This document shows positions 54,058 to 62,309 of a DNA stretch of 64,000 bases, one piece after another. The translations under genes and the position numbers were made by a program. The notes beneath the pieces are model-generated. The model was not told where the DNA came from. It did not search any database and worked only from the letters and a program-made list of their open reading frames with translations. This DNA is from Bacteroides luhongzhouii. Lineage in GTDB: Bacteria; Bacteroidota; Bacteroidia; Bacteroidales; Bacteroidaceae. Each line of letters starts with the position of its first letter. The first letter of the stretch is position 1. Location: contig NZ_CP059973.1 of NCBI RefSeq assembly GCF_009193295.2, positions 4,960,001-5,024,000 of the forward strand, read 5' to 3'.

Positions 54058-55136
54058 GACTCACCTCCTTTCAGTTCCAGCCATATACTGCCGACAGCCA
54101 ATGACAATCTGTAACGGCTTCCATACAGAATATCCAACCTTTGTCTGATTCTTTCCAGCCCTTTATCGGACGACAAGAGATTTACTTCAGGACAAGCGCA
54201 GGTGAATGTAATTGTAGCCTTTTCCGCTTTCAAATGAGTTTTCAATGAAACAGGGGGCTGTATCTGTTGCTCGTCTATTGCTTTGACTATGTATTGCACA
54301 AAAGGAATGAAAAGCAAAGGCGGCACCAAGATTCTGTTCACTCCGCCTTCGGAAGTAAATTCATAGTTAAATTGTGATCGGGAGGTCTGTTCCAATGTCA
54401 GGTAATTAGTAAGAAATGTAATTTCGCTACTAAGCAAAACTTTGGCCCTATTGCAGTCATACAACTGATAGCGGAGAAGTTGGCTTAACTTCATTAACAT
54501 TTTTGAAGCTTTTCCCGGCTCACTCAATGTTAATTCTCCCGATTGGTGCAATGTTTTAAAAAGAAGTTCAGGGCTGATCTGTTCTTTTAACCGCTCCACT
54601 TCAGAAACGACATGAGCTTTCTCCATTTGTGAAACACGCCGGTTGTTAATCATCCATTCCTTCAGAAGAACTGTCATCGTGCCTCCTATCATACACAGCG
54701 TAGATAACATAAAAGAAGAAATATAGTCCACTACCATATGCATCGACAAATAAGAACCTCGTGCATGGAGTTCCGGCCAATAGGAATATGCCATGTATTC
54801 TATTGACATCTGTATCAACAGAGCTACGATCATCGCAGCAGAAAGTAATGACAAATAGGTCAGATAATGTCTCTTCAGCAAATATTTTGGAAAGAGTTGG
54901 AAAAGATTCAGGTAAATAACCGCTATATAAGTGAGCAGGTAAAGAAAGGTAAATGTGTAAATCCATCCGCCCAATATATCCCTATAATCCAAAAAGATTA
55001 TAAAGACCTGATTGAAAGAGATCGTCCCCAGCACCAGGATAAGTACCAAATACCGCATCCATCGCAGGTCCGGACTAACGAGAAATCTATATAAAAAGGT
55101 AGACTCACTACCTGTTGCAAGTGTTTCAGTTGTCAT
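54054..55136 (-). CDS. Degenerate LytS-like sensor protein (pseudokinase)
   Basis: A 360-residue paralogue of the next gene with four spans (YLVLILVLGTISFNQVFIIF; FTFLYLLTYIAVIYLNLFQL) and the same kinase layout. The catalytic sites are lost: the phospho-acceptor region reads KEQISPELLFKTLHQSGELT (glutamate where the histidine stands), and the N box reads FIPFVQYIVKAID, without the ENAVKH asparagine. The structural helix QLLRYQLYDCNRAKVLLSSE is kept. It is open and conserved in layout, so it is probably a functional sensor half and not decay. It overlaps the intact kinase by 4 bp and follows the TonB receptor by 57 bp. Confidence 0.85.
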   Translation of the reverse strand: MTTETLATGSESTFLYRFLVSPDLRWMRYLVLILVLGTISFNQVFIIFLDYRDILGGWIYTFTFLYLLTYIAVIYLNLFQLFPKYLLKRHYLTYLSLLSAAMIVALLIQMSIEYMAYSYWPELHARGSYLSMHMVVDYISSFMLSTLCMIGGTMTVLLKEWMINNRRVSQMEKAHVVSEVERLKEQISPELLFKTLHQSGELTLSEPGKASKMLMKLSQLLRYQLYDCNRAKVLLSSEITFLTNYLTLEQTSRSQFNYEFTSEGGVNRILVPPLLFIPFVQYIVKAIDEQQIQPPVSLKTHLKAEKATITFTCACPEVNLLSSDKGLERIRQRLDILYGSRYRLSLAVGSIWLELKGGES

Positions 55137-55193
55137 ACGCTTTATTGGGGACGAAGATAAAACATTTTTCCGGTTAGACTCTATACCGTATCT

Positions 55194-57671
55194 CTAAAAT
55201 TCAAGTTTATAACTCACATTCGTCAATACCGTAGAATTGTCGCTGACATCTATTTTTCCTGTTTTCACATTATATTCATGCCCGTAATGTTCTTTAGCAG
55301 CCGTAAAGTTAAGTCCTTTCACAGCAAATTCATGTGATACTTTTCGCTTGTTGATACGATAACTGACAGTATAGTTACCGATCAGCATAGGAGAATATTG
55401 TTTTGAGAAAGCTTTCGTTTCGTCATATTGCACTTCTTTATCCGGATGACTCATCGTTGCCTCCAAGTCAATCGGAGAATATCGATCACCGCCTTGCAAG
55501 GTTAATTTCAGGTTGATGCTAAGTATATTCTGTTTATTTCTTCCCAACATCCATTCTTTACCGATGAGTCCGTTTATCACATAATTACGGTTAAACTTCG
55601 CATTATACCACACACCATCCCCACCCCGGTAACGGGAATCAAACCAAGAACCCGAAATCATATAATAAAGTCCTTTCTCCAAAAAACGTTCGAGGGTAAT
55701 GTCTATTCCCACATTGCGTCCTCTTCCTTTATTAATCAACGCATCTTCCACATAAAAATCAGAACGATTAAGCACAGAATAAGAACTATCCGCCATGACA
55801 GGAACATCATGCAGGAACTGGATATAAGGTTCTATCTTCAGATTCATGCGATCGGAAATCTTATAACCGAACGATAACATGATGTGCTGTGCTTTTGTAA
55901 AATCAAGGTCTTTATTGACGGATTCATTGCCTGTACTTTTCGTTTTAACAAAGTATACATCCATCTTTTCCATGCGACTGTACATTCCATAAGCCAACGC
56001 AAAGGTTGTTTTTGGAGTAGCTTGCCACTTCAGACCAACCCGTGGTTCTACAGACCATTTATTGTTCAGCGTCAGAAGTTGTCCATAGATTCCGGCATTA
56101 AGGGTCCAACGGTCGGTTAATCCCACTGATGAACTATTGTAGGCTGAAATCAGACTTGTATTACCTTTTCCTTGAGATACGATTTCCAGTGGTTCGGCTT
56201 CATAAGGAGCAATGGAAAGATCCATTTTGTAGAACATATTGGTATAGGTGACTCCTGTCTTATTGGTAAAACGGTTACTGAATTTACGATTAAAGGTAGT
56301 GGAAAATATCAGGTTGGTATATTTTGAACCAAGATCCATATATGGAGTAGACTCCATCGAATGGTTGAACAAGGTTGCTCCTCCGTCGAGTTGTGAATAG
56401 GTAGCCGCAATCGTGGTTTTCAATGACGCGTCATTGTTAAAGAAATAACGATGGCTGACACCTCCGGCTGCCATATATTGCTTGTCTCTTGATTCACTAC
56501 GGTCGCCCCAATAATTCCACTTCTCTGTGTTCTTTTCAAAATCACTGGTGAACTTATCAATCAGACTTGTTCCCCAAACAGAGAAAGTTCCGGCTTTCTG
56601 TGTTGGAAAATTGAGTTTGAAGTTCAGGTCCTGATAGTCCATCTTCCCTCCTTCAAGATTCAGAAGTCCGGTCGTGGAATAACGGTAATTGAAAATATAC
56701 GATGCTTTATGTTTCTTGCTCAAAGGACCTTCGGAAGCGACGTCGATCCCCATAATTCCCACTTGAATAGTATTTTCGTTCTTTTGGTTGTTGCCGTTAC
56801 GCAATTTCATGTCAAATACTCCGGATACGGCATTTCCATATTCAGCTGGAAATGCTCCAGTGAAAAAATCAGAGTTCCCAAGCACCTGTGAACTTAGAGA
56901 GGAAAGGATTCCTCCACCCAATGTAGCGATGTCCGCAAAGTGATTCGGATTAGGAATTTCGACATCCTCCAGTCTCCATTGCAACAGATGAGGAGCATTG
57001 CCATGAATGGAAATACCGTTGGAAGAAACGCTGGGAGCCACCCCGGCAAAAGCGGAAACCAAACGTGCGGGATCATCAAACCCACCTGCATAACGGCTCG
57101 CTTCTTCTACGCTCAACATACGTGCTCCAGTGGTAGCCATCTTATTCATTGCTTCTTCTTTGTTGGTCCGCGCACGAATAATCACTTCGTTTAATTCGTT
57201 CACGCTTTCTTTCAAAGGTATTTCCAGATATATTTCCTTGGCGGAGGTCACCAGTATTTCTCTGAAAATGCCCGGTTCATATCCCATAAACGCAGCTTCT
57301 ACGGTATGCCGACCGACAGGAACCTGTGGTATACTAAAACGCCCAAGACTGTCTGTTATCGTCCCCGCCCCCTCTTTTTCAGACAGCCTTACTGTTGCAT
57401 ACGGTATCGGATACTTCGAGTCTCCATCTATAACAATCCCCCGGATAGTCTGCACCGGACGTCCTTTACGCCCTGCTGTCTGGCTGAATGCTGTTACAGA
57501 CACAAATAAAGCAACTACCAATAACAGCCATCCAACATTACGATATATTTTCCGGGAAAGTTCTTCATTTAGAACTTTTTCAAAGGTTTTGAGCACTGTC
57601 CCACATTCATCTAAAGAGACGCCCGACTGAATAGATATTTTCTCTAATAATCTAGTTTTATTCATCTTCAT
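55194..57671 (-). CDS. TonB-dependent receptor with HU-like N-terminal extension
   Basis: An 825-residue receptor. Residues 1-40 (KTRLLEKISIQSGVSLDECG, TVLKTFEKVLNEELSRK) look like the first two helices of an HU/IHF protein. A hydrophobic segment follows (VGWLLLVVALFVSVTAFS, 47-64) that would be the signal sequence. A carboxypeptidase-like domain comes next (IRGIVIDGDSKYPIPYATVR, about 75-160), then a plug (ISIHGNAPHLLQWRLEDVEI; EYGNAVSGVFDMKLRNGNN) and a barrel ending in NVSYKLEF. No methionine occurs between the HU-like part and the hydrophobic segment, so the extension is part of the product. It heads the operon with both LytS proteins and the regulator; by its context it may be a sensed receptor. 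The substrate is unknown. Confidence 0.85.
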   Translation of the reverse strand: MKMNKTRLLEKISIQSGVSLDECGTVLKTFEKVLNEELSRKIYRNVGWLLLVVALFVSVTAFSQTAGRKGRPVQTIRGIVIDGDSKYPIPYATVRLSEKEGAGTITDSLGRFSIPQVPVGRHTVEAAFMGYEPGIFREILVTSAKEIYLEIPLKESVNELNEVIIRARTNKEEAMNKMATTGARMLSVEEASRYAGGFDDPARLVSAFAGVAPSVSSNGISIHGNAPHLLQWRLEDVEIPNPNHFADIATLGGGILSSLSSQVLGNSDFFTGAFPAEYGNAVSGVFDMKLRNGNNQKNENTIQVGIMGIDVASEGPLSKKHKASYIFNYRYSTTGLLNLEGGKMDYQDLNFKLNFPTQKAGTFSVWGTSLIDKFTSDFEKNTEKWNYWGDRSESRDKQYMAAGGVSHRYFFNNDASLKTTIAATYSQLDGGATLFNHSMESTPYMDLGSKYTNLIFSTTFNRKFSNRFTNKTGVTYTNMFYKMDLSIAPYEAEPLEIVSQGKGNTSLISAYNSSSVGLTDRWTLNAGIYGQLLTLNNKWSVEPRVGLKWQATPKTTFALAYGMYSRMEKMDVYFVKTKSTGNESVNKDLDFTKAQHIMLSFGYKISDRMNLKIEPYIQFLHDVPVMADSSYSVLNRSDFYVEDALINKGRGRNVGIDITLERFLEKGLYYMISGSWFDSRYRGGDGVWYNAKFNRNYVINGLIGKEWMLGRNKQNILSINLKLTLQGGDRYSPIDLEATMSHPDKEVQYDETKAFSKQYSPMLIGNYTVSYRINKRKVSHEFAVKGLNFTAAKEHYGHEYNVKTGKIDVSDNSTVLTNVSYKLEF

Positions 57672-57808
57672 GATTTTATTCCGTTTTTATTTCGTCACGA
57701 AGATAAGGAAGGGATCAGCACTAAGCTTTCAAATGAGACGAACCTGTCCCGTTTGTAGACTAAATGCAAAATTGGCAAGATGAAAAATAAAAGAAAAAAA
57801 GAAGAATA

Positions 57809-57861
57809 AAAGTCACATCACTTTTAGAGGGTATAACCCATTCTAAAGGTGATGTGACTTT
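57809..57861 (-). terminator. Intrinsic terminator after the 180-residue membrane protein gene
   Basis: 20-bp inverted repeat (57809-57828 with 57842-57861; one mismatch), with a T-rich tail on the minus strand. It separates this gene from the receptor operon. Confidence 0.8.
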
Positions 57862-57863
57862 CA

Positions 57864-58406
57864 TTAAAGTCCTTTGGTAATCACAGGCAACCCGAATAAG
57901 CCGTTTTGCAAAGTCAGAATCTTCGGCTGACCTGTCTTAGTCTTATTATAAGTAGAAAGAGATACATGCAATGTTGCTACATTCCCATTTTCAAAAGATA
58001 CCTGCAAATAATATTCTTTACGGACCCCACCCGACACATAACGATGTCTGCCGACTTTACGAGTTTTCTTATACGTTTCCACATATTTTTTCTGTACCAT
58101 GACTTTCTCTTCATGCGTGGAAGCAGAATCGGCAAACCAATAATTCCCGCCAAGAAACAGTACATAACTGATAGCACCGACACAAGCCAGATGGCAAAAA
58201 CTATTAATAACTTTGCCATCCATTGTCGTCAGCCAAGTCCACCTTTTATAAAGGGGAATTGTTAGAATTGCTATTACAAAAGCCACTCCGACGGGTATCC
58301 ACCAATCAACTAATGTATCTTCATAAACAACGTAACCGACGCCGCACGAAAAGATAAACACCAAAAGCATCAGTACACGAAGTACCTTAATAAAAATAGA
58401 TTTCAT
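57864..58406 (-). CDS. Inner-membrane protein of unknown function
   Basis: A 180-residue protein I do not recognise. Three membrane spans are visible (VLMLLVFIFSCGVGYVVY; WIPVGVAFVIAILTIPLY; ACVGAISYVLFLGGNYWF). A soluble C-terminal part of about 85 residues follows (KKYVETYKKTRKVGRHRYVS; YYLQVSFENGNVATLHVSLS) with predicted beta strands. It has its own -7 box at 58427-58434 and a strong terminator, so it is a single-gene unit. No partner is suggested by the context. Confidence 0.7.
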   Translation of the reverse strand: MKSIFIKVLRVLMLLVFIFSCGVGYVVYEDTLVDWWIPVGVAFVIAILTIPLYKRWTWLTTMDGKVINSFCHLACVGAISYVLFLGGNYWFADSASTHEEKVMVQKKYVETYKKTRKVGRHRYVSGGVRKEYYLQVSFENGNVATLHVSLSTYNKTKTGQPKILTLQNGLFGLPVITKGL

Positions 58407-58426
58407 AATATTGCAGTATATGTCTG

Positions 58427-58434
58427 CAAATATA
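58427..58434 (-). promoter_or_regulatory. -7 promoter element for the membrane protein gene
   Basis: Minus-strand TATATTTG matches TAnnTTTG, 20 nt before the ATG at 58406. Confidence 0.45.
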
Positions 58435-58439
58435 CGGAA

Positions 58440-60632
58440 TTAGTCAGATAAAAGAGACAATCGCGCCATCAAATAGCAAACGGTAGATTCCGCTCCCTGA
58501 TTTAAATTGATGTTATTTTCTTCCAGTCCGTCATAACAACCTCCAGTAGCCGGATTGTAAACAATCTGGTGTAAATGGTTATTTCCCAGAAACCAGTTGA
58601 AAGCATCTTTCTGCATACGAAGATATTTTTCCTCCTTAAAAAACTGATAAAAGGTTTTCAGAGCAATTACCATTCCCGCTACGTCCACGGGCTGTTCTCC
58701 AAATCCATGACTGCTCTTTCCTTTATGCATCCACCCCTGATTGGAAACCACCTGAATACGGTTTCCTACAAATACTTTCTTCAACAGAAATTCGAAAGAT
58801 TCATAGGCTATTTTTTTATACTCCTCTCTGCCGATAGCCAAATGAGCCAATAACATAGCTTCCGGCAAGATAGCATTGTCATAAGTGAGATATGTCTCAA
58901 ACCATCGCCAATTCACTTCTGCCGTTCGACGATATGTTTGAGCCAGTTTGTTAGCCAATAGCCAGATGCACGCATCGGTCTGCGCCGAAGGACATTCACG
59001 GCTATAATAGTAGAATCCTTTAATCATAAATGCAATGCTACGGGGAGACTCTATCCGGTCGAACCGTTGGAAGGTACGTTTGAGAACAGCTTCCGCCTCC
59101 TCTTTCCATGGAGCAGGGAAATGTTCGGCGCAAGAAATAAAATATCCCAAAGCACAAACAGCCCGTCCATTACTATCATCCAACCCCACTTCCTCGTTTT
59201 GCGAGGTGAATATTCCATCTTTATCTACATAATTCAAAAAAGAACCATCCGGCTGCTGACAGTAACGGATAAAATTCAGATAGGTCTTGACATATCGTTC
59301 TTTCACTTTTCCCTGTCCCGTAGCAACCATCTGACACATCGCCATTAACGCACGTGCCGTATCATCCAATGTATAGCCGGTGGAGCTATCCGGACGATTT
59401 CCTTTCGAAAATTGAATAATTCCCCACTGTCGACTCATGCGCCGGATATGATAGGTATCTATGGGAGGCAGAGAGTAAATCAGTTCGTCTTCTACCCTAC
59501 CCGTTTTCTGGAAAAGATATGCATAGGCAATAGCCACATTCTCCCAAGCTGTAGCCGCTGTCTTCTGCAAACCAACCAATTTCATCTTAGTTCGTAGTTT
59601 TTCATCGGCAAGCAAATGATTGGCAGCTTCGGACAATTGCTTCGAATTCTTAAAATCAAAGATTATGCCGGAATCATCATTCAATAACTCCAATGCATGA
59701 GGAATAGGAGTAGCTATAATCGGACATCCACAACTTAACGCATAAACAAATGTACCGCTCACTGCCTGATTCGGGTCACTCGAAGTGAAAAGATACACAT
59801 CCGTCAACTGTAAATAATCTAATAAAACAGAAAGTTCAAGATATTGATTGATAAAAAGCACATGTTCTTCCAAATGCAACTCCTTTATTTTCGCTTCCAA
59901 CAGGCTACGATACTGCTCGCCTGCTACTTTCAACACTCCCGGATGCGTTTTGCCGAGAATAAGAAATATCACAGAAGGATTCGTCTTTACAATAGCCGGT
60001 AAGGCATCCAAAGTGGTCTCGATACTTTTGCCAGGACTAAGCAGACCAAAAGTAGAAAGCACACGTCTGCCCGAAAGATGATAAAAATCTTTTAGTTTGC
60101 TCTTATCTCTGAATGATACTAAATGGGTGCCATGAGGAATCACTGTAATTTTATCTTCATCTGCCTGATAATCCCGCAGGAGAATCTCCCGACAGTTTTG
60201 CGTCATCACTACTAAATTCGCACAGGTAGCCATCATTCTTCCCACACTCCGGTACAGAGCGGGGGAAGGTTGCGAAAGTACCGTATGAAAAACAAGAATC
60301 ACAGGCTTGAGTAGTTGTTGCAACATTTGAAGAAAAGCTTCTTCCTGCGCTGCATATAACCCGAATTCGTGCTGTACAAGCACTTTTTTAACTTCTGAAT
60401 TTTCATTCAATTGCCTGGTCAAAGTAGCATACGCAGAGATATCCGAAGTATCAAGAACATATTCCACATCTTCCGTATAGGTATGTTTTTCCGCATCGGA
60501 CTCCACTGCACATATCTTTATAGAGTAAGAATCGCCAAACTTTGACAGGATAGCTCGGATCAAGTCCTGAGCAAAAGTGGCTATGCCACATTCACGAGGA
60601 GGATAGGTAGTAATGCATATTATTTTTCTCAT
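58440..60632 (-). CDS. GT4-type glycosyltransferase fused to an alpha/alpha-toroid domain
   Basis: A 730-residue cytoplasmic protein. The N-terminal half (1-370) is a GT-B glycosyltransferase: TTYPPRECGIATFAQDLIRA; EFGLYAAQEEAFLQML; STFGLLSPGKSIETTLDALP; and the donor-site region FTSSDPNQAVSGTFVYALSC, GCPIIATPIPHALELL. The C-terminal half (about 395-730) is helical with repeated motifs (TGYTLDDTARALMAMCQM; DSNGRAVCALGYFISCAEHF; WFETYLTYDNAILPEAMLLA) like an (alpha/alpha)6 glycosidase or epimerase toroid. It overlaps the GH130 gene by 4 bp. The pair suggests making and phosphorolysing a mannoside; this is inference from GH130 knowledge. Confidence 0.87.
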   Translation of the reverse strand: MRKIICITTYPPRECGIATFAQDLIRAILSKFGDSYSIKICAVESDAEKHTYTEDVEYVLDTSDISAYATLTRQLNENSEVKKVLVQHEFGLYAAQEEAFLQMLQQLLKPVILVFHTVLSQPSPALYRSVGRMMATCANLVVMTQNCREILLRDYQADEDKITVIPHGTHLVSFRDKSKLKDFYHLSGRRVLSTFGLLSPGKSIETTLDALPAIVKTNPSVIFLILGKTHPGVLKVAGEQYRSLLEAKIKELHLEEHVLFINQYLELSVLLDYLQLTDVYLFTSSDPNQAVSGTFVYALSCGCPIIATPIPHALELLNDDSGIIFDFKNSKQLSEAANHLLADEKLRTKMKLVGLQKTAATAWENVAIAYAYLFQKTGRVEDELIYSLPPIDTYHIRRMSRQWGIIQFSKGNRPDSSTGYTLDDTARALMAMCQMVATGQGKVKERYVKTYLNFIRYCQQPDGSFLNYVDKDGIFTSQNEEVGLDDSNGRAVCALGYFISCAEHFPAPWKEEAEAVLKRTFQRFDRIESPRSIAFMIKGFYYYSRECPSAQTDACIWLLANKLAQTYRRTAEVNWRWFETYLTYDNAILPEAMLLAHLAIGREEYKKIAYESFEFLLKKVFVGNRIQVVSNQGWMHKGKSSHGFGEQPVDVAGMVIALKTFYQFFKEEKYLRMQKDAFNWFLGNNHLHQIVYNPATGGCYDGLEENNINLNQGAESTVCYLMARLSLLSD

Positions 60633-61660
60633 TTGATTTGTTTTATTAATTCATCCAATAACTCTGTCAGTTGTACTGACACGCAAGCCACATATTTGTC
60701 GGCTGCTCCATAATAGATGTAGAGAGTGTCACCAAACAAGGCAGTGCCTGTAGGAAAACAAACCCTATTGACTACACCTGACAGTTCATATTCTACTGCA
60801 GGTGTGAACAACGGATAAGGCAAACGGGATATTTCAATTGCCGGATTGTCTATATCCAACAAAGCTGCACACGCAGAATAAACATAGCCGGAAGGAGTGT
60901 CATATACACTGTGATAAATCAACAACCACCCCGCTCTCGTCTCTATCGGAGGGCATCCGGCTCCGATATAGCTCGACTCGTGATCATGATAGGGTGCCAG
61001 CAGGATACGTTTTGCAAAATTCTGATAATATCTTTTCCAGAACTCTTTTGTCAGCATATCAAGACGTTCTACTGCCACGTACTGAATATCCGGACGGATA
61101 CGATGCATAAAGTAGAACTTCCCATTGATTTTACGGGGAAAGAATACGATGTTCTTATCCATCATATAAAGCGGATGTCCTTTCTCATTAGTCGCTTCAC
61201 GCTTATTTCCGGAGCGGAAATACTTACCGATAATGGCTTGTTGAGTACGAAGCAGTTCCTGGAATTGCGGATAGGTTATCTGGGAAGTAATGACGCCTTT
61301 CTTTTCAAAATGTCTCAAATCGGAAGAAACTGCTAAAGCCCCGACAGCACTATATCCATCATAGGCTGTATAAGTGAGGTAATAGAGATCTTCTATTTTC
61401 ACAATTCGGGGATCTTCCACCCCTTGACATTCATAATCAAACTCGGAAACCAACAAGGGAAGCGTATCTCTTTCAACTACAGTCAAAGGACCTTCAAGCC
61501 GGCAATAACCAATCGATGAATAATTTCCTTCCCTTACTGCACGATAAAACATATGCACCGTATTTCCTTCGGCAATTACCGCCGGATTCATCACACCTTC
61601 GTTTTCAAACTCAAGTGAAGTACCTTCCAATATAACACCTTCTCTTTTTACATACACCAT
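60629..61660 (-). CDS. GH130-family glycoside phosphorylase-like protein
   Basis: A 343-residue five-bladed propeller enzyme of GH130. Family segments: FENEGVMNPAVIAEGNTVHM, FYRAVREGNYSSIGYCRL, EDPRIVKIEDLYYLTYTAYD (the ExDPR-type site), IVFFPRKINGKFYFMHR, CPPIETRAGWLLIYHSVYDT, and FPTGTALFGDTLYIYYGAAD. GH130 enzymes phosphorolyse or hydrolyse beta-mannosides. No signal peptide is present, so it acts in the cytoplasm. Its ATG overlaps the stop of a 43-codon gene (TAATG) and its end overlaps the GT gene, giving a three-gene coupled unit. Confidence 0.9.
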   Translation of the reverse strand: MVYVKREGVILEGTSLEFENEGVMNPAVIAEGNTVHMFYRAVREGNYSSIGYCRLEGPLTVVERDTLPLLVSEFDYECQGVEDPRIVKIEDLYYLTYTAYDGYSAVGALAVSSDLRHFEKKGVITSQITYPQFQELLRTQQAIIGKYFRSGNKREATNEKGHPLYMMDKNIVFFPRKINGKFYFMHRIRPDIQYVAVERLDMLTKEFWKRYYQNFAKRILLAPYHDHESSYIGAGCPPIETRAGWLLIYHSVYDTPSGYVYSACAALLDIDNPAIEISRLPYPLFTPAVEYELSGVVNRVCFPTGTALFGDTLYIYYGAADKYVACVSVQLTELLDELIKQIK

Positions 61661-61791
61661 TATGTTTTAGGTATTATAATCATTCCTCTGTCACTCTTAC
61701 TCTGCTTTTCTCTCTGATAATCAGTCAATACTTTAATCTTCTTGTCCGACTTATCTTTCTTTGCTTCTCTCTTTTTCTCTTGACCTTTCAT
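61660..61791 (-). CDS. Small lysine-rich protein (43 residues)
   Basis: The frame MKGQEKKREAKKDKSDKKIK continues VLTDYQREKQSKSDRGMIII and ends PKT. The first half is almost entirely charged, the second carries a short hydrophobic end. The stop codon overlaps the ATG of the GH130 gene (TAATG), strong evidence of translational coupling, so I consider it a real gene. Function is unknown; it could be a translational-coupling leader or a small nucleic-acid- or protein-binding peptide. Confidence 0.6.
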   Translation of the reverse strand: MKGQEKKREAKKDKSDKKIKVLTDYQREKQSKSDRGMIIIPKT

Positions 61792-62011
61792 AATTCATTC
61801 TTTTTGGGATAGTTTATACTCGGGGATAAAATAATAGACAGGATTTCCTTTCTTGCAAGTTACGGCATTAATCCCCGAAACTACGACAAACTTCTGATTA
61901 TTATTCTTTTATAACAGTAAAGTACATTTATAGCAGTGAATGAAAAGTGGGAATCAAATGCTTTTTATGAAAAATCAAGAGGATAGTCAAACAGAGCAGA
62001 ATATATAACAT

Positions 62012-62076
62012 AAAAAAAGGCTATCTATCCCAGACAGCCAATCTTTGTTAACCTTAAATCTAATACTATGAAAAAC
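62012..62076 (-). ncRNA. Short transcript with its own promoter and intrinsic terminator
   Basis: Minus strand: predicted start near 62076, then about 35 nt (TTTCATAGTATTAGATTTAA, GGTTAACAAAGATT), then a hairpin GGCTGTCT/AGATAGCC (62032-62039 with 62019-62026; one mismatch) and seven Ts. This is a complete unit for a roughly 65-nt RNA. It may be a free small RNA, or a terminating leader of the operon that begins 220 bp downstream with the 43-codon gene. On the other strand the same region reads as a 24-codon frame (62068-62142), which I do not claim as a gene. Confidence 0.6.
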
Positions 62077-62082
62077 ACAGTA

Positions 62083-62113
62083 CAAAGATACGGACTTTTC
62101 GGTCATCTCCAAA
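62083..62113 (-). promoter_or_regulatory. Promoter of the short transcript
   Basis: Minus strand: TTTG at 62110-62113, a 19-bp spacer, TATCTTTG at 62083-62090. This is the best consensus match in the window. Confidence 0.75.
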
Positions 62114-62309
62114 TTTTCGGTTCAATGCAGCGTATCTTATAACATGGTTTAATAGAAACAATCAATCCGTTAACATTTAACATAAATCGATTGGATATTA
62201 ACGAAGATCCACCCAATGAAACTAAACAATTTTTCATATCGTTATCTCACCATAGAACAAACCTTTCCTATACCTTGATTGTTTATCATATAAACGAATT
62301 TCACACGAT

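Noticed and set aside
62068..62142. A 24-codon plus-strand frame beginning MKNTVQRYGLFGHLQIF
   Set aside because: It overlaps the consensus promoter and the start of the short minus-strand RNA, so the sequence is better explained by those.
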